Shown here piece by piece: positions 5,876 through 8,534 of a stretch of 8,534 nt of DNA. A program made the position numbers and the translations under genes. The DNA is from Chloroflexota bacterium (GTDB taxonomy: Bacteria; Chloroflexota; Limnocylindria; Limnocylindrales; CSP1-4). Location: the NCBI GenBank assembly GCA_005880805.1, contig VBFZ01000070.1, positions 1-8,534 on the forward strand. The letters are read 5' to 3'. How positions within the stretch are numbered: position 1 is the first letter of the stretch; each line of letters starts with the position of its first letter. Under the pieces are notes generated by a model. The model was not told the DNA's origin and ran no database searches. It saw nothing but the letters and a program-made list of their open reading frames with translations.

Positions 5876-5883
5876 GACGGCTG

Positions 5884-6258
5884 ATGGAGTCGCGCGACGG
5901 CTTGTTCAGGCACCTCGACGGTGTCGGCTGCACGGTCTGCGGCAAGCCGATCGACGGGGGGCGGATTCGGCTGCTCGCCCAGCGCGAGGAGCACGCCTTC
6001 GTTGAGCTCGAATGCGTCGCGTGCGGGACCACGACGATCGGAATCGTGACGATCGATGACGAAGACCCCGCGGCGGCGCGGCTCGACACGGCCCCGTTCG
6101 GTGAGTTCGGACCTGCCGACGAGGCGCGGCTGCGCGCGGGTGCCGCCTTCGACATCGACGACGTCCTGGCAATGCACGACTTCCTGGCCGGCTATCGGGG
6201 GGATCTGCGTGGCCTCGTCGGGCGACCGCGCGAGGATCGCGGCGGAGGGTACGCGTGA
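5884..6258 (+). CDS. Small two-CxxC zinc-ribbon protein of unknown function
   Basis: A 124-residue acidic, soluble protein that I do not recognise as a named family. Its N-terminal half holds GCTVCGKPI (C16, C19) and ELECVACGTTTIGIV (C44, C47), two CxxC knuckles 24 residues apart as in a zinc ribbon, each followed by short beta-prone segments. The C-terminal half (about 68-124) is Asp/Ala-rich and contains FDIDDVLAMHDFLAGYRGDL (90-109), a predicted helix. There is no signal peptide or membrane segment. It starts the plus-strand cluster, apparently without a ribosome site, and its TGA overlaps the GTG of the next gene by 4 bp (GTGA), a sign of translational coupling. Binding of zinc, another metal, nucleic acid or a partner protein is possible. 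The divergent copper repressor makes metal responsiveness worth testing. Confidence 0.75.
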   Translation: MESRDGLFRHLDGVGCTVCGKPIDGGRIRLLAQREEHAFVELECVACGTTTIGIVTIDDEDPAAARLDTAPFGEFGPADEARLRAGAAFDIDDVLAMHDFLAGYRGDLRGLVGRPREDRGGGYA

Positions 6259-6893
6259 CCCAAGGAGCGCGCGTCAACGCGCTCGACGACATCCGCCCAG
6301 CTGAATCCCCACGGCCGGCCTTCGCTCACGCCAGCGAAGAGGAGCTCGCCCGCATCCTCGACTTCTACGAGGTCCGCTGGGAGTACGAGCCGCACGTGTT
6401 CCCGATCCTGTGGAACCTCGACGGTGCGGTCCTGGAGAGCTTCGCGCCGGACTTCTATCTGCCCGACCTGGATCTTTACGTGGAGCTCACGACGCTGAAG
6501 CAGAGCCTGGTGCGCAAGAAGAACCGCAAGCTCCGCCGCCTGCGGGAGCTGTACCCGGAAGTCCGGATCAAGCTGTTCTACGGGCGCGATTTCCGGGCCC
6601 TGATGCTCAAGTACGGAAAGGTTGGCCTGGTCAACGAGCTGTCGGGCACCCCCGGCCAGACGACACCGACCATGCAGCCGGAATCGGTAGAACCGAACCT
6701 GCAGGCGTCGCAGCGCCCAGGCGTCGACGCCTCCATCGGGCGCCCCGTGGCCGGGAAGGCGCCAGGCCCTGTCGTTGCCGAGCGGCCGCGCCGGCGCGCA
6801 CCCGCCAGCCCCGCGCCATCCGTCGTCGGTCGTCCGCCGCGGGCCGCTCGTTCGCGCCTGGCCGCGAGGCGGCGCACGGTGACCGATGGCTGA
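6255..6893 (+). CDS. PD-(D/E)XK nuclease-like protein with degenerate motif and disordered tail
   Basis: A 212-residue protein not matching a named family I know. Residues 26-120 read like a small restriction-endonuclease-fold domain: a first helix with acidic residues (EEELARILDFYEVRWEYEP, 29-47), a beta-hairpin, then APDFYLPDLDLYVELTTLK (64-82). Here D66 and E77 sit where PD and (D/E)XK are expected. The usual Lys two residues after the Glu is Thr79, with K82, K88 and K89 just beyond, so catalysis is doubtful or relies on a displaced Lys. A basic helix (SLVRKKNRKLRRLRELYP) and IKLFYGRDF follow. Residues 130-212 are Pro/Arg/Ala-rich and probably disordered. The GTG at 6255 has a good GGAGGG site 5 bp upstream and overlaps the previous stop by 4 bp; the 3' end overlaps hpt by 8 bp. 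A nucleic-acid-binding or structural role is as likely as nuclease activity. Confidence 0.72.
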   Translation: MTQGARVNALDDIRPAESPRPAFAHASEEELARILDFYEVRWEYEPHVFPILWNLDGAVLESFAPDFYLPDLDLYVELTTLKQSLVRKKNRKLRRLRELYPEVRIKLFYGRDFRALMLKYGKVGLVNELSGTPGQTTPTMQPESVEPNLQASQRPGVDASIGRPVAGKAPGPVVAERPRRRAPASPAPSVVGRPPRAARSRLAARRRTVTDG

Positions 6894-7458
6894 GCGCGTG
6901 GCGACCGAGGTCGACCTGCTGGCCGACGTCGGCGAGATCCTGCTCGACGAGGAGACGATCCAGGCGCGCGTCGCCGAGCTTGGGCGCCAGATCAGCGCCG
7001 CCTACGGGGGCCGCCAGCTGACCCTCGTCAGCGTGCTCAAGGGATCGCTGCCGTTCATGGCCGACCTGATGCGGCATATCACGATCCCGCTCCGGATCGA
7101 CCTCATGGAAGTCAGCTCCTACGGCGGTACCGCGACCGAATCCTCAGGGCTGGTGCGCATCCTCAAGGACCTCAGCTCATCGATCGAGGCCGCCGACGTG
7201 CTGCTCGTCGAGGACATCATCGACACCGGGCTGACGCTCAACTACCTGCTCCGCTACCTCCGGGGCAAGAACCCGGCATCCCTGCGGATCTGCACGCTGC
7301 TCGACAAGCCCGCTCGGCGGCTGGTGGAGATCCCGGTCGACTACATCGGGTTCACGATTCCCGACCAGTTCGTGGTCGGCTACGGGCTGGACTACGGGGA
7401 GCTGTACCGGAACCTGCGCTTCGTCGGCGTGCTCCGGCCGGAGGTCTACTCCAGCTAG
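6886..7458 (+). CDS. hpt: Hypoxanthine phosphoribosyltransferase
   Basis: A 190-residue cytosolic purine-salvage enzyme that makes IMP (and usually GMP) from hypoxanthine (guanine) and PRPP. Diagnostic parts are VLKGSLPFMADL (50-61, pyrophosphate loop), MEVSSYGG (74-81, flexible loop region), the PRPP-binding motif VLLVEDIIDTGLTL (105-118; E109, D110), LLDKPARR (138-145) and FVVGYGLDYGELYRNL (162-177), which carries the Mg/base-binding Asp. Length and motif order match the bacterial Hpt family. The ATG at 6886 lies inside the end of the preceding gene (8-bp overlap) with no strong ribosome site, so translation is probably coupled. The common tilS-hpt-ftsH arrangement is absent; a small membrane protein follows one base after the stop. 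Confidence 0.96.
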   Translation: MAERVATEVDLLADVGEILLDEETIQARVAELGRQISAAYGGRQLTLVSVLKGSLPFMADLMRHITIPLRIDLMEVSSYGGTATESSGLVRILKDLSSSIEAADVLLVEDIIDTGLTLNYLLRYLRGKNPASLRICTLLDKPARRLVEIPVDYIGFTIPDQFVVGYGLDYGELYRNLRFVGVLRPEVYSS

Positions 7459-7459
7459 C

Positions 7460-7891
7460 GTGATGCAGCATCGTCGACCGCTCGGGCGGGGGCGCCAGCT
7501 CGCGGCCATCAGCGCGGTCGCGATCCTGGTCGGCTGTCTCCTCCCCTGGTTTGCGGCCGGTGGCTCCGGCGGGCTGCCCGTTGTCACCTTCAACGCGTTC
7601 TCCGGCGCAGGTCTGCTGGTCTTCCTCGCGGCGATCGGGACGCTGGCGCTCGTCACGCTGCCCTACGCCGCCGGCGACCGGCCCATCGCCTGGGCGGAGC
7701 GCTGGACCTCGTACCTCATCCTGGCTGCCCTCGCGGGCCTTGGCATCCTCCTGTGGCTCATCCAGTTCATGGGCCACGACCTGGTGGGCCTGCGGCCCGA
7801 CCACGCGCCCGGGCTGTGGCTGGCTCTCGTCGGAGTCATTGGCCTGTCGCGCGGGACCTTCGAGATCTACCAGATGCCGGAGCAGCACTAG
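7460..7891 (+). CDS. Small four-helix integral membrane protein, function unknown
   Basis: A 143-residue hydrophobic protein with four predicted membrane segments at about 13-33, 46-69, 82-104 and 117-133. A positively charged N-terminus (HRRPLGRGR) suggests it faces the cytoplasm. Features include CLLPWF in the first helix, FNAFSGAGLLVF leading into the second, and a charged loop RPDHAPG before the last. I do not recognise a named family and see no catalytic motif. The start is either the GTG at 7460 or the adjacent in-frame ATG at 7463. GGAGG lies 15-18 bases upstream, too far to be ideal, so coupling to hpt (one base away) is likely. It is the last gene of the cluster and meets a convergent gene 44 bp on. 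Confidence 0.78.
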   Translation: MMQHRRPLGRGRQLAAISAVAILVGCLLPWFAAGGSGGLPVVTFNAFSGAGLLVFLAAIGTLALVTLPYAAGDRPIAWAERWTSYLILAALAGLGILLWLIQFMGHDLVGLRPDHAPGLWLALVGVIGLSRGTFEIYQMPEQH

Positions 7892-7897
7892 CGAAAT

Positions 7898-7932
7898 CGC
7901 GTCGGAGATCGGGCGGACGGGCGGGCGACGCG
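7898..7932. terminator. Possible stem-loop between convergent genes
   Basis: CGCGTCG (7898-7904) and CGACGCG (7926-7932) are a perfect 7-bp inverted repeat around a 21-nt GC-rich loop in the 44-bp gap between two convergent stops. There is no T-run on either side, so intrinsic termination would be weak; position is the main argument. Confidence 0.3.
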
Positions 7933-7935
7933 CGC

Positions 7936-8534
7936 CTAACCGGGACCCAGCCAGACGGTCGACTGGTCGTTGTCGGGATATCCGGCGGTGCCGACGGCCA
8001 CGAGCCCCAGTGGCCCTGATGCGACCCCATCCATCTTGGCGCCCGAAAACGACGGCACGGCGTTCACCCGTCGCCAGTCAGTGCCGCCCGCGGACTGCCA
8101 CACGGCGGCCGAGCCGTTGCCGCCGTCCCACTGCCAGCCGACGGCCACGAGCCCGCTTTCGGTCGGGGCGACCGCTGCCATGCGGAGTGGACTGCCATTG
8201 GCCTGGAACGACTCCTGGTTCGGGATCTTCGTCCACGTGCTCCCGTCGGGGGACGACCAGACCGTCGAGCCGGTGTCGTTGGCGTTGACCCCCACCGCGA
8301 TGAACCGGCCATCGCGGGACGTGACCGCCTGTGGGACTCCTGCGGCGACGGCCGGGCTCGAGATTCTCGTCCAGTGATCGCCGTCGGACGAGCGCCACGC
8401 CAGTCCCGGCGGGCCAGCGCTCGTGTCGGTCCCGCCGACGGCGACGATTGCCGAATCCGTCGCTGCGAGGCCCAGGATCCGCGCGCCGGCGAACGGCGGG
8501 TCATCGGCCCCGCGCTGCCAGGCGAGGCCGTCGG
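7936..8534 (-). CDS. Beta-propeller repeat protein (5' end outside window)
   Basis: The last 198 residues of a larger protein; the frame stays open to the right edge, so the start is not seen. It is built from repeats of about 49 residues. Each has a hydrophobic strand ending in AVG (residues 31-33, 79-81, 130-132, 179-181 of the visible part), then a polar loop and a strand of the form W-S-x-D-G-x-x-W-T/R (LAWRSSDGDHWTRI, VWSSPDGSTWTKI, VWQSAGGTDWRRV). The final repeat stops at STVWLGPG, consistent with a propeller closing its last blade. The pattern resembles BNR/sialidase-type or galactose-oxidase-like propellers, usually secreted or surface-attached; catalytic residues cannot be assigned. 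A GTG at 8295 is not the real start, because two clear repeats lie upstream in the same frame. Confidence 0.8.
   Translation of the reverse strand, partial: DGLAWQRGADDPPFAGARILGLAATDSAIVAVGGTDTSAGPPGLAWRSSDGDHWTRISSPAVAAGVPQAVTSRDGRFIAVGVNANDTGSTVWSSPDGSTWTKIPNQESFQANGSPLRMAAVAPTESGLVAVGWQWDGGNGSAAVWQSAGGTDWRRVNAVPSFSGAKMDGVASGPLGLVAVGTAGYPDNDQSTVWLGPG

Noticed and set aside
6410..7021. 203-residue plus-strand frame overlapping the nuclease-like gene and hpt
   Set aside because: Competes with two better supported genes on the same strand and has no recognisable motif.
1..8534. CRISPR array, transposase, integrase, tRNA or phage attachment site
   Set aside because: No regularly spaced repeats, mobile-element proteins, tRNA-like cloverleaf or flanking duplication were seen.

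Overview
The window is GC-rich bacterial chromosome with dense, mostly overlapping genes. The organism cannot be named from the sequence. High GC, GTG starts, apparently leaderless promoters, and the mix of KimA-like transporters, a CsoR repressor and AVG/W-type beta-propeller repeats would fit a Chloroflexota or actinobacterium-like lineage (inference only).

Left half, minus strand, read right to left: rsmG (16S rRNA G527 methyltransferase), a calcineurin-type metallophosphoesterase, and two tandem KimA/YdaO-like potassium transporters, the second cut by the left edge. Spacings of 23 bp, an 8-bp overlap and 55 bp suggest one operon. It is led by a promoter (TTGACA, 17 bp, TAGCGT) at about 5243-5271, which carries a perfect 7-bp inverted repeat across its -10. 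A cluster of DnaA-box-like sequences (two near-perfect, facing each other) sits directly upstream. Because rsmG is a classic origin-neighbour gene, this intergenic stretch (5071-5385) is the most interesting non-coding part of the window and may be an origin or origin-proximal DnaA-binding site.

Middle: csoR (copper(I)-sensing repressor, minus strand) has a textbook GC-tract palindromic operator placed exactly between the -35 and -10 of its own promoter. Its start codon lies about 8 nt past the -10, so the mRNA is probably leaderless. No copper exporter or chaperone is visible nearby.

Right half, plus strand: a tight four-gene cluster, divergent from csoR. It holds a small two-CxxC zinc-ribbon protein, a protein with a degenerate PD-(D/E)XK nuclease-like core and a Pro/Arg-rich tail, hpt (hypoxanthine phosphoribosyltransferase) and a four-helix membrane protein. 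Overlaps and spacings are 4 bp, 8 bp and 1 bp. A convergent, incomplete beta-propeller protein enters from the right edge.

No tRNA, rRNA, CRISPR array, transposase or prophage gene was seen. The best candidates for something undescribed are the zinc-ribbon/nuclease-like pair locked to hpt, the DnaA-box/palindromic promoter of the rsmG-transporter operon, and the shared N-terminal extension of the two KimA-like paralogs.
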